A stretch of DNA of 43,540 nt from the NCBI GenBank assembly GCA_017435865.1, contig JAFSEF010000023.1:1-43540 (forward strand). Direction: 5' to 3'. The notes beneath the pieces were generated by a model. That model did no database searches, was not told the origin of the DNA, and saw only the letters and a list, made by a program, of their open reading frames with translations. The first letter of the stretch is position 1, and every line of letters begins with the position of its first letter. A program made the position numbers and the translations under genes. Positions 1-6,617 of the stretch are shown piece by piece. Source of the DNA: Clostridia bacterium (GTDB lineage: Bacteria > Bacillota > Clostridia > Oscillospirales > Acutalibacteraceae).

Positions 1-11
1 AGAGCCCATTG

Positions 12-106
12 TCGCCCGTCGCAACGGGCGAAATCCTTTTCCTTACAAAAGCGCAGGAAAGTTGTTAAGAAAACCCTCGCCGGGGGTTTTCTTAAGTGCG
101 AAGCAC
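12..106. repeat. cluster of short palindromes at left edge
   Basis: Three hairpin-capable palindromes lie in the first 110 bases. GCCCGT/ACGGGC is at about 14-29. A perfect 12-bp stem TTAAGAAAACCC/GGGTTTTCTTAA lies at 65-95 with a 7-nt loop. AGTGC/GCACT is just after it. No coding frame is convincing here, and the usual rplL neighbour rpoB is not visible. The 65-95 hairpin shares GAAAAC-N2-TCGCCG with the hairpin at 13013-13047, so both could belong to an interspersed palindromic repeat family. Alternatively it is a transcription terminator. Confidence 0.5.
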
Positions 107-171
107 TATTTCAATCTCCCCGACAAACCGCAATTTGTTTTCTACATTCTCTATCTTTCCGTAAAAAAGTA

Positions 172-205
172 CAAAAAAAGCTCCATCCCGTATGGGACAG
201 AGCTT
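172..205 (-). terminator. intrinsic terminator after rplL
   Basis: On the minus strand AAGCTCTGTCCC pairs with GGGATGGAGCTT (two G-T wobbles) around a 4-nt loop and is followed by a run of seven T. It lies 17 bases past the rplL stop, so it ends the ribosomal stalk operon before any rpoB. Confidence 0.9.
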
Positions 206-221
206 AAGGGTAGGTAAAAAC

Positions 222-599
222 TTATTTGAGTTCGACCTTTGCGCCGGCTTCTTCGAGCTTTGCCTTTGCTTCTTCAGCATCTTCCTTGGAAATGCCTTCT
301 TTGAGGGCCTTGGGAGCGCCTTCAACAGCAGCCTTAGCTTCAGCAAGGCCGAGACCGGTGAGTTCGCGGACAACCTTGATAACCTTGATCTTAGCAGCAG
401 CATCAAAGCCGGTAAGAACAACGTCAAATTCGGTCTTTTCGACAGCAGCTTCTTCAGCAGCAGCGGGAGCAGCAACAGCAACAGCTGCAGCAGCGGAAAC
501 GCCAAATCTGTCTTCTACTTCTTTAACAAGCTCTGCCAGTTCGAGAACGGAGAGAGCAGCAACGCTATCAACAATAGCAGTAATCTTTTCGGATGCCAT
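222..599 (-). CDS. rplL: 50S ribosomal protein L7/L12
   Basis: L7/L12 forms the multimeric stalk of the 50S subunit that recruits and stimulates translation GTPases. The 125-residue length is typical of the family. The N-terminal dimerisation helices (about residues 1-35) are followed by an Ala/Glu-rich hinge, and then by the conserved C-terminal domain starting near EKTEFDVVL and containing [12 protein letters not shown]. The ATG at 599 is preceded by AGGAGG at good spacing. It sits 38 bases downstream of rplJ, the normal stalk-operon order, and is followed by an intrinsic terminator. Expression should be controlled by the L10 leader upstream of rplJ. Confidence 0.98.
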   Translation of the reverse strand: MASEKITAIVDSVAALSVLELAELVKEVEDRFGVSAAAAVAVAAPAAAEEAAVEKTEFDVVLTGFDAAAKIKVIKVVRELTGLGLAEAKAAVEGAPKALKEGISKEDAEEAKAKLEEAGAKVELK

Positions 600-637
600 T
601 ATAATATCCTCCTAATAATAACTTAAAATTTACTTTC

Positions 638-1231
638 TTATTCTGCTGCGGGAGCTTCCTCAGCGGGAGCGGCAGCTTCTTCTGCAACTGCTTCTGCAGG
701 AGCAGCTTCTTCAGCAGGAGCAGCTTCTTCAGCAGGAGCACCTGCTTTGTCGGCAACAGCCTGGATGGCGCGTGCGAATGCGGCCATGGGTGCCTGGAAT
801 GCATAAACAACTGTAGCAAGGAGAGTTTCCTTGTTGGGAAGTTTAGCAAGGGAGTCAATCTTCTCAAGGGAGATCGGTTCACCATCGATGAAACCACCCT
901 TAACGGTGAAATTCTCGTGGCTCTTTGCGAACTCGGAGAGGATCTTTGCAGCAGCAACATAATCACTATCGCTGACTGCGAGTGCGGTAGTACCGTTGAA
1001 CAGGTCATCCATTTCAGCGAGCTTGGTACCTTCAACAGCGATACGCAGAAGGGTGTTCTTTGTGACTGCATAGTCAACACCTGCATTTCTGAGATCAGCA
1101 CGAAGTTTGGTATCATCAGCTACGGTGATGCCCTTATAATCAACAAGGATACCGGCGACTGCACTATCAAGCTTACCTTTGATAAGTTCGACCTGTGCTT
1201 TCTTTGCTTCTAAAACCTTTGCGCTTGGCAA
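638..1231 (-). CDS. rplJ: 50S ribosomal protein L10, TTG start
   Basis: L10 is the base of the ribosomal stalk; it binds 23S rRNA and anchors L7/L12 dimers. The start is placed at TTG 1231 (product begins MPSAKVLEAKKAQVELIK) because AGGTG sits six bases upstream and the homologous region begins there. A longer in-frame extension to 1318 would run through the leader hairpin. The product is 197 residues, longer than the usual 165-175, because of an Ala/Pro/Glu-rich tail of roughly 40 residues built from PAEEAAPAEE-type repeats. The order rplJ then rplL is standard. The operon has its own promoter and an L10 autoregulatory leader just upstream. Confidence 0.96.
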   Translation of the reverse strand: MPSAKVLEAKKAQVELIKGKLDSAVAGILVDYKGITVADDTKLRADLRNAGVDYAVTKNTLLRIAVEGTKLAEMDDLFNGTTALAVSDSDYVAAAKILSEFAKSHENFTVKGGFIDGEPISLEKIDSLAKLPNKETLLATVVYAFQAPMAAFARAIQAVADKAGAPAEEAAPAEEAAPAEAVAEEAAAPAEEAPAAE

Positions 1232-1239
1232 ATTTTTCA

Positions 1240-1377
1240 CCTGCCCTTTAAAATTATTATAGCCCTTCCGCTTGACCGCGGAAGGGCATACTTGTTCATT
1301 AAAAACAATTGTACGCACATTCCTCGGCAGGCGGTAAAAACCTTTATGCGATAACGCACCTGCTGTCTTTAGAACAG
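1240..1377 (-). ncRNA. L10 (rplJ) ribosomal protein leader
   Basis: Between the promoter at 1385-1413 and rplJ the minus strand carries the sequence typical of the Firmicutes L10 leader. AAAGACAGCAGGTGC (about 1370-1356) can pair with the CCTGCCGAGG segment (about 1332-1319). It is followed by a perfect 10-bp hairpin GCCCTTCCGC/GCGGAAGGGC at 1262-1287, close to the ribosome-binding site. In the known L10 leader family, the L10-L12 complex binds the leader and lowers expression. Family assignment is by recognised sequence; no covariance search was run. Confidence 0.85.
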
Positions 1378-1384
1378 CTTTGAT

Positions 1385-1413
1385 ATATTAACACACTTTT
1401 TGCAGTATGTCAA
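1385..1413 (-). promoter_or_regulatory. sigma-A promoter of rplJ-rplL
   Basis: TTGACA (1413-1408), a 17-base spacer and TAATAT (1390-1385) lie on the minus strand in the gap between the rplA stop and the L10 leader. Stalk genes can therefore be transcribed separately from the upstream rpmG-secE-nusG-rplK-rplA unit. Confidence 0.88.
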
Positions 1414-1435
1414 TAGTAATTTTGAAGTTTTTTAA

Positions 1436-2149
1436 TTATTCTGCTTCAACACCGGATGCAACAACCTTGCTGGGGTTCATGCGGACGCCGGGGCCCATGG
1501 TAGCAGCAACAACACAGGAACGGATGTACTGACCTTTTGCAGCAGCGGGTTTTGCTTTGATGATAGCATCAAGAAGGGTCTGGTAGTTTTCGATGAGCTT
1601 TTCTGCGCCGAAGGAAACCTTACCGATGGGGCAGTGGATGATGTTGGTTTTGTCAAGACGGTATTCGATCTTACCTGCTTTTGCTTCAGCAACAGCCTTT
1701 GCAATGTCAGGAGTAACGGTACCTGCCTTGGGGCTGGGCATCAAGCCACGGGGGCCGAGAACCTTACCGAGACGACCGACAAGACCCATCATGTTGGGAG
1801 CAGCGATACATACGTCGAAATCCATGAAGCCTTCGCCCTGGATCTTTGCGACGAGATCTTCAGCACCGACAACTTCTGCACCTGCTTCTTCAGCAGCCTG
1901 TGCATCGGGGCCCTTTGCGAAAACAGCAACGCGGACAGAGCGGCCTGTGCCGTTGGGAAGAACGACAGCACCTCTGACCTGCTGGTCAGCGTGACGGGAG
2001 TCAACGCCCAGACGGACGTGAATTTCGACGGTTTCGTCGAATTTTGCGGTTGCAGTCTTAAGAACAGTCTCAATAGCTTCGTTGGGATCGAAGAGATTCT
2101 GTCTGTCGTACTGCTTCATAGCATCTGTATATTTTTTTCCGTGTTTCAT
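1436..2149 (-). CDS. rplA: 50S ribosomal protein L1
   Basis: L1 forms the mobile stalk near the E site and helps release deacylated tRNA. In many bacteria it also represses its own L11-L1 mRNA. The 237-residue length fits the family. Recognisable segments are the N-terminal [14 protein letters not shown], the central [20 protein letters not shown] signature, and a C-terminal segment matching the family end (MGPGVRMNP). The ATG at 2149 follows GGAGG by a short spacer. rplK ends only 15 bases upstream, so the two are co-transcribed. Confidence 0.98.
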   Translation of the reverse strand: MKHGKKYTDAMKQYDRQNLFDPNEAIETVLKTATAKFDETVEIHVRLGVDSRHADQQVRGAVVLPNGTGRSVRVAVFAKGPDAQAAEEAGAEVVGAEDLVAKIQGEGFMDFDVCIAAPNMMGLVGRLGKVLGPRGLMPSPKAGTVTPDIAKAVAEAKAGKIEYRLDKTNIIHCPIGKVSFGAEKLIENYQTLLDAIIKAKPAAAKGQYIRSCVVAATMGPGVRMNPSKVVASGVEAE

Positions 2150-2164
2150 CGTTTAATCCTCCAC

Positions 2165-2590
2165 TCAGTCAACAACAGTAACGCCCATGGAGCGTGCGGT
2201 ACCGGCGATCATGCTCATAGCTGCTTCGACGGATGCTGCGTTAAGGTCGGGCATTTTCTGTTCAGCAATCTTTCTGACCTGTTCTGTGGTGATGGTGGCA
2301 ACTTTTGTCTTGTTGGGAACACCGGAACCACTTTCAATACCGCAAGCTTTCTTAATAAGAACAGCAGCGGGAGGAGTCTTGGTGATGAAGCTGAAGGTAC
2401 GGTCTGCGTAAATGGTGATGACAACGGGGATGATAAGACCGATGTCGTTCTTTGTGCGCTCATTGAATTCCTTTGTGAAACCCATGATGTTAACACCGTG
2501 CTGGCCGAGTGCAGGACCAACAGGGGGAGCGGGAGTAGCTTTACCCGCGGGGATCTGCAGTTTAACAAATCCGACTACTTTCTGTGCCAT
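2165..2590 (-). CDS. rplK: 50S ribosomal protein L11
   Basis: L11 binds the GTPase-associated region of 23S rRNA and takes part in factor binding and stringent response sensing. The product is 141 residues, the usual size. It contains the Pro-rich N-terminal signature [19 protein letters not shown] and the C-terminal RNA-binding domain with KMPDLNA and the GTARSMGV end. The ATG at 2590 is chosen because GGAGGTG lies directly upstream. A TTG further up at 2656 would add residues foreign to the family. It lies between nusG and rplA, the standard order. Confidence 0.98.
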   Translation of the reverse strand: MAQKVVGFVKLQIPAGKATPAPPVGPALGQHGVNIMGFTKEFNERTKNDIGLIIPVVITIYADRTFSFITKTPPAAVLIKKACGIESGSGVPNKTKVATITTEQVRKIAEQKMPDLNAASVEAAMSMIAGTARSMGVTVVD

Positions 2591-2666
2591 AAGTGCACCT
2601 CCAAAAAAAATGTGGTAGTGGCGGGAAATTTCAGGTTCCCTCCCACGAACCGTCAAAGACGGCTAT

Positions 2667-2685
2667 AAAAAGCGGTAAAACCGCT
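2667..2685 (-). terminator. weak attenuator-like hairpin between nusG and rplK
   Basis: On the minus strand AGCGGT/ACCGCT with a 3-nt loop is followed by TTTT. A second small hairpin, GCCGTC/GACGGT, comes just after it. The 109-base nusG-rplK gap is larger than the other gaps in this block, so partial termination or processing here is possible. The stem is short, so this is tentative. Confidence 0.4.
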
Positions 2686-2699
2686 GATTACCTGAATAA

Positions 2700-3257
2700 T
2701 CAATCAAGTGCAGGCTCGACCTGGTCAAGACCGAGTTCAAGGGGTGTGTCGCGTCCCATCATGGAGATGATTACGCGGACAGTTTCGCTTTCGATGTCAA
2801 TGTTATCAACAACACCGGAGAATCCGTCAAACGAACCGCCGATAATCGTAACCAGATCGCCGACCTGGTAGCTGACTTCAACCGTACGTTTTTCGACGCC
2901 GAGTTTAAGCACTTCGGCTTCTGTCAGGGGAATGGGTTTGCTTTCGGGACCTACAAAACCCGTGACACCTCTTGTGTTGCGGATGATGTACCAGATTTCA
3001 TCGGTCATTTTGTTCTCTTTGACCTTGTCGTCATAAAAAACGGCGGTCTTGACAAGAACATAACCGGGGAAGAGCTTGCGCTCGACTTCTTTTCTCTGGT
3101 CATCTTTGACTTCGACAACTGTTTCAGTCGGTATACATACTTCGGGAAGCATATCCTGCAAGCCGCGGTTTTCAATGACCTTGATCAGGTTTGAAGCGAC
3201 TTTGTTTTCATACCCCGAGTATGTGTGAACGACATACCATCTGTATTCGTCGTACAT
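2700..3257 (-). CDS. nusG: transcription termination/antitermination factor NusG
   Basis: NusG binds RNA polymerase through its N-terminal NGN domain and couples transcription to Rho or the ribosome through its KOW domain. The 185-residue product shows the NGN start (WYVVHTYSGYENKVASNL), the LFPGYVLVK and VRNTRGVTGFVG-like segments (here IIRNTRGVTGFVG), and a C-terminal KOW motif around GDLVTIIGGSFDGFSG. It sits between secE (39 bases upstream) and rplK, the conserved bacterial order. Confidence 0.97.
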   Translation of the reverse strand: MYDEYRWYVVHTYSGYENKVASNLIKVIENRGLQDMLPEVCIPTETVVEVKDDQRKEVERKLFPGYVLVKTAVFYDDKVKENKMTDEIWYIIRNTRGVTGFVGPESKPIPLTEAEVLKLGVEKRTVEVSYQVGDLVTIIGGSFDGFSGVVDNIDIESETVRVIISMMGRDTPLELGLDQVEPALD

Positions 3258-3296
3258 GGTGTTCCTCCCGTAAAAAACTGTAAAATGTTGCGTGAA

Positions 3297-3914
3297 TTAA
3301 GCGGCAGCGCTTTCAGTTTCTTCGGTAACTTCTTCAGTAGCAGTTTCTTCAGTAGTGGCTGCTTCTGTGGTAGCTTCTTCAGTGGCTTCTTCTGTTGCTG
3401 CTTCGGTTTCTTCATCAGCATGGGTATGACCGTCTGCGATGTGACCGTGTTCATCAGTAGCAACTTCGGTAGCGGCTGTGGTAACAACCTGTGTTACAAC
3501 TTCGCCGTTTGCGTCGGTAACAGCTTCACCGTTTGCATCGGTGACGACTTCTGTTTCGACTTCTGCAAAGTATTCGCCTGCCTGAACAGCAAGATCCGAA
3601 ACACCGGAAAAAGCAAGGTTCAGAATCTGGTCAATACCGTATACAGCACCGCCGACTACGATAACAACAGCAAGAACGATACCTGCGTTTTTGAAGACGG
3701 TTTTTGTATCCGGCCAGCTGACCTTCTTTGCAACGCCTCTGAAATCCTTGAAGAATTTAGCAATACCATTGCCGGCTCTGGTGAAGACATTGCCTTCTTT
3801 TTTCGGCTTGCTGGCTTTGATGCGTTCTTCTTTGGCTTTCTGTGCGGCTTTTGCAGCTTCTTTAGCGGCTTTCATAGCCTCTTTGTCCATGTTTTTGTCC
3901 ATGTTGTCTGCCAT
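3297..3914 (-). CDS. secE: preprotein translocase subunit SecE with long acidic/His tail
   Basis: SecE clamps SecY in the membrane translocon. The conserved core is at about residues 45-105: an amphipathic segment with FFKDFRGVAKKVSWPD, then one transmembrane helix (AGIVLAVVIVVGGAVYGI). Bacterial SecE in Firmicutes is usually 60-75 residues. This one is 205 because of a charged N-terminal extension of about 40 residues rich in Lys/Ala and a C-terminal extension of about 100 residues after the membrane helix. The tail has VTDANGE repeats, a His-rich stretch (DEHGHIADGHTHADEE) and Thr/Glu/Ala repeats. Position between rpmG and nusG supports the call. The tail should lie outside the cytoplasm if the usual single-helix N-in topology holds. 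Its function is unknown. Confidence 0.93.
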   Translation of the reverse strand: MADNMDKNMDKEAMKAAKEAAKAAQKAKEERIKASKPKKEGNVFTRAGNGIAKFFKDFRGVAKKVSWPDTKTVFKNAGIVLAVVIVVGGAVYGIDQILNLAFSGVSDLAVQAGEYFAEVETEVVTDANGEAVTDANGEVVTQVVTTAATEVATDEHGHIADGHTHADEETEAATEEATEEATTEAATTEETATEEVTEETESAAA

Positions 3915-3976
3915 AAAGTCTCATTCCTTTCACAAAGCACAATTGATTTGCGTATGAAACGCAAGGTACAACCGAC

Positions 3977-4126
3977 TTACTTTGTTTCTCTGTGAGCAGT
4001 GTGCTTTCTGCAGAATCTGCAGTACTTGTTGAGCTCCACTCTGTCGGGTGTGTTTTTCTTGTTCTTCATGGTGTTGTAATTGCGCTGTTTGCACTCTGTG
4101 CAGGCAAGAGTGATTTTGACTCTCAT
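3977..4126 (-). CDS. rpmG: 50S ribosomal protein L33 (zinc-ribbon form)
   Basis: This is a 49-residue small 50S protein. It begins [17 protein letters not shown] and ends in [15 protein letters not shown], with a stop at 3977. The two CxxC pairs (CTEC and CRFC) make it the zinc-binding C-plus form; a C-minus form lacking them exists in many Firmicutes and replaces this one under zinc limitation. The ATG at 4126 follows GGAGGTG by seven bases. It is the first gene of the rpmG-secE-nusG-rplK-rplA transcription unit, which is a common arrangement. Confidence 0.96.
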   Translation of the reverse strand: MRVKITLACTECKQRNYNTMKNKKNTPDRVELNKYCRFCRKHTAHRETK

Positions 4127-4233
4127 TCTAACGGCACCTCCGATTTATTTGGCCTCCCTCTATTTGCTTTCCCGATTGCCTATTTTTCGGAAAAGAAGGG
4201 CACAAAAAAAGAACCCTCTACAGAGGTACGATA

Positions 4234-4262
4234 AATATACCACAAGCTTCCGATGAAGTCAA
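4234..4262 (-). promoter_or_regulatory. sigma-A promoter of rpmG-secE-nusG unit
   Basis: TTGACT (4262-4257), a 17-base spacer and TATATT (4239-4234) on the minus strand, about 110 bases before rpmG. It is divergent from the thrS leader promoter at 4302-4329, so the two units share a short intergenic region. Confidence 0.85.
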
Positions 4263-4301
4263 GCTTTTTTTTGAAAAAAACAGGGAACTGCGGAAAATCT
4301 A

Positions 4302-4329
4302 TTGACAAATCCGATAAAAGTTTTATAAT
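4302..4329 (+). promoter_or_regulatory. sigma-A promoter of thrS T-box leader
   Basis: TTGACA at 4302-4307, a 16-base spacer and TATAAT at 4324-4329. The predicted transcription start near 4336 places the whole T-box leader inside the transcript. Confidence 0.9.
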
Positions 4330-4335
4330 ATTATA

Positions 4336-4570
4336 CAACACGTTGACGGAGACGGCTTTTTCGTCCCGGTTTCTTTCAGAGAGCATCGTATTTTTTGCTG
4401 CAAACGGTGCAGAAACCTGTAAAAAGCAACCACTCCCGAGTGCGTACCGAAACAAGGACGCCGTAAAAACTGCGTTAAAGTTTGACGAGGTGGCGACACA
4501 ATGTCGCAAACCGGGTGGAACCGTGGAGCTTACAGCTTCATCCCGATGATGGGATGAAGCTGTTTTTTTT
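4336..4570 (+). promoter_or_regulatory. T-box riboswitch controlling thrS
   Basis: T-box leaders bind uncharged tRNA and switch from terminator to antiterminator. The conserved T-box core GGGTGGAACCGTGG is at 4513-4526; its TGGA pairs with the tRNA acceptor end. Directly after it is a strong terminator, with stem ACAGCTTCATCCC/GGGATGAAGCTGT at 4532-4563 followed by eight T. An AGAGAGC motif, typical of Stem I, is near 4378. ACC at 4446-4448 lies at a suitable place for a threonine specifier codon, though the exact specifier loop was not folded. A threonine specifier agrees with the downstream gene. Confidence 0.93.
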
Positions 4571-4610
4571 CATCCCGAAATACATACATTATATAGAAAG
4601 GAAGAATCCC

Positions 4611-6557
4611 ATGGCAAACATTACTCTCAAAGGCGGCATTGTCAGAGAATTTGACAACGGTCTGACGGCTGCCGAAATCTGCAAGCAGATCAGCATGGGG
4701 CTTTACAAAAGTGCCTGCTGCTGCCGCATCAACGGTGAAATCAAGGATCTTCGTACGGTCATTGATGCAGATTGCGAACTGCAGATCCTTACTTTTGAAG
4801 ATGAGGACGGTCAGAAAACCTTCCGTCATACCGCTTCCCATATTCTTGCACAGGCTGTCAAAAGACTGTATCCTTCTGCAAAGCTGACCATCGGTCCTGC
4901 TGTTGAAAACGGTTTTTATTATGACTTTGATGTCGATGTTCCGTTTACACAGGATGTGCTTGAAAAACTCGAAAAGGAAATGAAGAAAATCGTTTCCGAA
5001 AATTTGGCTCTTGAACGCATCGAAATGGATGCTGACGAAGCCACGTCTCTGATGAATGAAAAGAACGAACCGTATAAGGTTGAACTCATTGCAGAGCACG
5101 CCGGTAAAGGCGAAAAAATCACCTTCTACAAGCAGGGTGAATTCATTGAACTGTGTGCAGGTCCTCACTTGATGCAGACAGGTCTTGTCAAGGCATTCAA
5201 GCTGACCGCCTGTACGGGTGCTTACTGGAGAGGTGACTCCAAAAACAAGATGCTGCAGCGTGTATACGGTACTGCTTTCCCGAAGCAGTCCGAACTCGAT
5301 GCCTACATCACCCAGCAGGAAGAAGCACGCAAGCGTGACCACAACAAGCTCGGCAGAGAACTCGAACTGTTCACCACCAGTGAACTCATCGGTCAGGGAC
5401 TTCCCATCATGCTGCCCAAGGGTGCCAAGATCATTCAGACTTTGCAGCGTTTTGTGGAAGACACCGAAGCTGCACATGGCTGGCAGCTGACCAAGACTCC
5501 CTTCATGGCAAAGAGCGACCTGTACAAGGTTTCCGGTCACTGGGATCATTACCGTGACGGTATGTTCGTCCTCGGTGATCCCGAAAAGGATGACGAAGTA
5601 TTTGCACTTCGCCCCATGACCTGTCCGTTCCAGTATCAGGCATACCTCAACCGTGCCCGTTCTTACCGTGATCTTCCGCTTCGTTACAACGAAACATCCA
5701 CCCTGTTCCGTAACGAGGCCAGCGGTGAAATGCATGGTCTGATCCGTGTTCGTCAGTTCACCATTTCCGAAGGCCATCTGATGTGCCTGCCCGAACAGCT
5801 TGCAGATGAATTCCGCGGGTGCCTTGAAATGGCTATCTTTATGCTCAAGACCCTCGGTCTGTATGAAGACGTTTCCTACAGATTCTCACAGTGGGATCCC
5901 GATGACAAAGAAAAATACATCGGCACTCCCGAACAGTGGGACGAAGCACAGGGCATCATGAAGAACATTCTCGATGATATCGGACTTGAATATAAAATCG
6001 GTATCGGTGAAGCCGCATTCTACGGCCCGAAGCTTGACATTCAGATCCGCAACGTATTCGGTAAGGAAGACACCCTCATCACCATTCAGATCGACCAGAT
6101 GCTTGCTGAAAAATTCGGCATGGTCTATGTGGATGCTGACGGTGCAAAGAAGAATCCGTACATCATTCACCGTACTTCCATCGGTTGCTATGAACGTACG
6201 CTTGCTTTGTTGATCGAAAAATACGCAGGTGCATTCCCGCTGTGGCTCGCACCCGAACAGATGCGTATTGTTCCCATTGCAGATCGTCACCACGATGCAG
6301 CCGAAGCTCTCGAAAAGAAACTGGCTGCCCTCGGTTTCCGCGTGACGACCGACTACAGAAACGAAAAGCTCGGTTACAAGCTGCGTGAAGCACAGCTGCA
6401 GAAGCTGCCTTACATGCTTGTCATCGGTGACAAGGAAGCAGAAGAAGGTACTGTTTCTGTCCGTCGCAGAGCAGAAGGCGACATCGGTTCCATGCCGATT
6501 GACGACTTCATTGCCGTTGCAAAGGACGATCTGGATACCAAACGTATCCGTCCGTAA
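4611..6557 (+). CDS. thrS: threonyl-tRNA synthetase
   Basis: ThrRS attaches threonine to tRNA-Thr in the cytoplasm. The product is 648 residues, the usual full length. The order is an N-terminal TGS domain (about 1-62), an editing domain with HTASH at residues 73-77 and CAGPHL near 181, the class II catalytic core with RPMTCPF near 333 and MHGLIRVRQFTISEGH, and a C-terminal anticodon-binding domain (about 540-648). The ATG at 4611 follows AAAGGAAG. An upstream in-frame codon at 4482 is inside the T-box and is not used. It is controlled by the T-box leader and ends at the terminator at 6571. Confidence 0.98.
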   Translation: MANITLKGGIVREFDNGLTAAEICKQISMGLYKSACCCRINGEIKDLRTVIDADCELQILTFEDEDGQKTFRHTASHILAQAVKRLYPSAKLTIGPAVENGFYYDFDVDVPFTQDVLEKLEKEMKKIVSENLALERIEMDADEATSLMNEKNEPYKVELIAEHAGKGEKITFYKQGEFIELCAGPHLMQTGLVKAFKLTACTGAYWRGDSKNKMLQRVYGTAFPKQSELDAYITQQEEARKRDHNKLGRELELFTTSELIGQGLPIMLPKGAKIIQTLQRFVEDTEAAHGWQLTKTPFMAKSDLYKVSGHWDHYRDGMFVLGDPEKDDEVFALRPMTCPFQYQAYLNRARSYRDLPLRYNETSTLFRNEASGEMHGLIRVRQFTISEGHLMCLPEQLADEFRGCLEMAIFMLKTLGLYEDVSYRFSQWDPDDKEKYIGTPEQWDEAQGIMKNILDDIGLEYKIGIGEAAFYGPKLDIQIRNVFGKEDTLITIQIDQMLAEKFGMVYVDADGAKKNPYIIHRTSIGCYERTLALLIEKYAGAFPLWLAPEQMRIVPIADRHHDAAEALEKKLAALGFRVTTDYRNEKLGYKLREAQLQKLPYMLVIGDKEAEEGTVSVRRRAEGDIGSMPIDDFIAVAKDDLDTKRIRP

Positions 6558-6570
6558 ATTGAATCACAAA

Positions 6571-6603
6571 AAAAGCCGGTGCATTCGCTGCATCGGCTTT
6601 TTG
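6571..6603 (+). terminator. terminator between convergent thrS and lipoprotein gene
   Basis: GCCGGTGCA/TGCATCGGC with a 5-nt loop at 6575-6597 has A-runs before it and T-runs after it. It can end transcription of thrS on the plus strand and of the lipoprotein gene at 6618 on the minus strand. Confidence 0.88.
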
Positions 6604-6617
6604 ATATATTCGGTTGA

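Noticed and set aside
1-171. Start of rpoB after rplL
   Set aside because: No rpoB-like sequence is visible in either strand, and a terminator follows rplL.
1634-2668. 344-codon open frame on the plus strand opposite rplA/rplK
   Set aside because: Antisense shadow of two certain ribosomal protein genes; no ribosome-binding site, and composition is Cys/Ser-rich as expected from the reverse frame.
4530-5777. 415-codon minus-strand frame opposite thrS
   Set aside because: Shadow of thrS with no recognisable domain.
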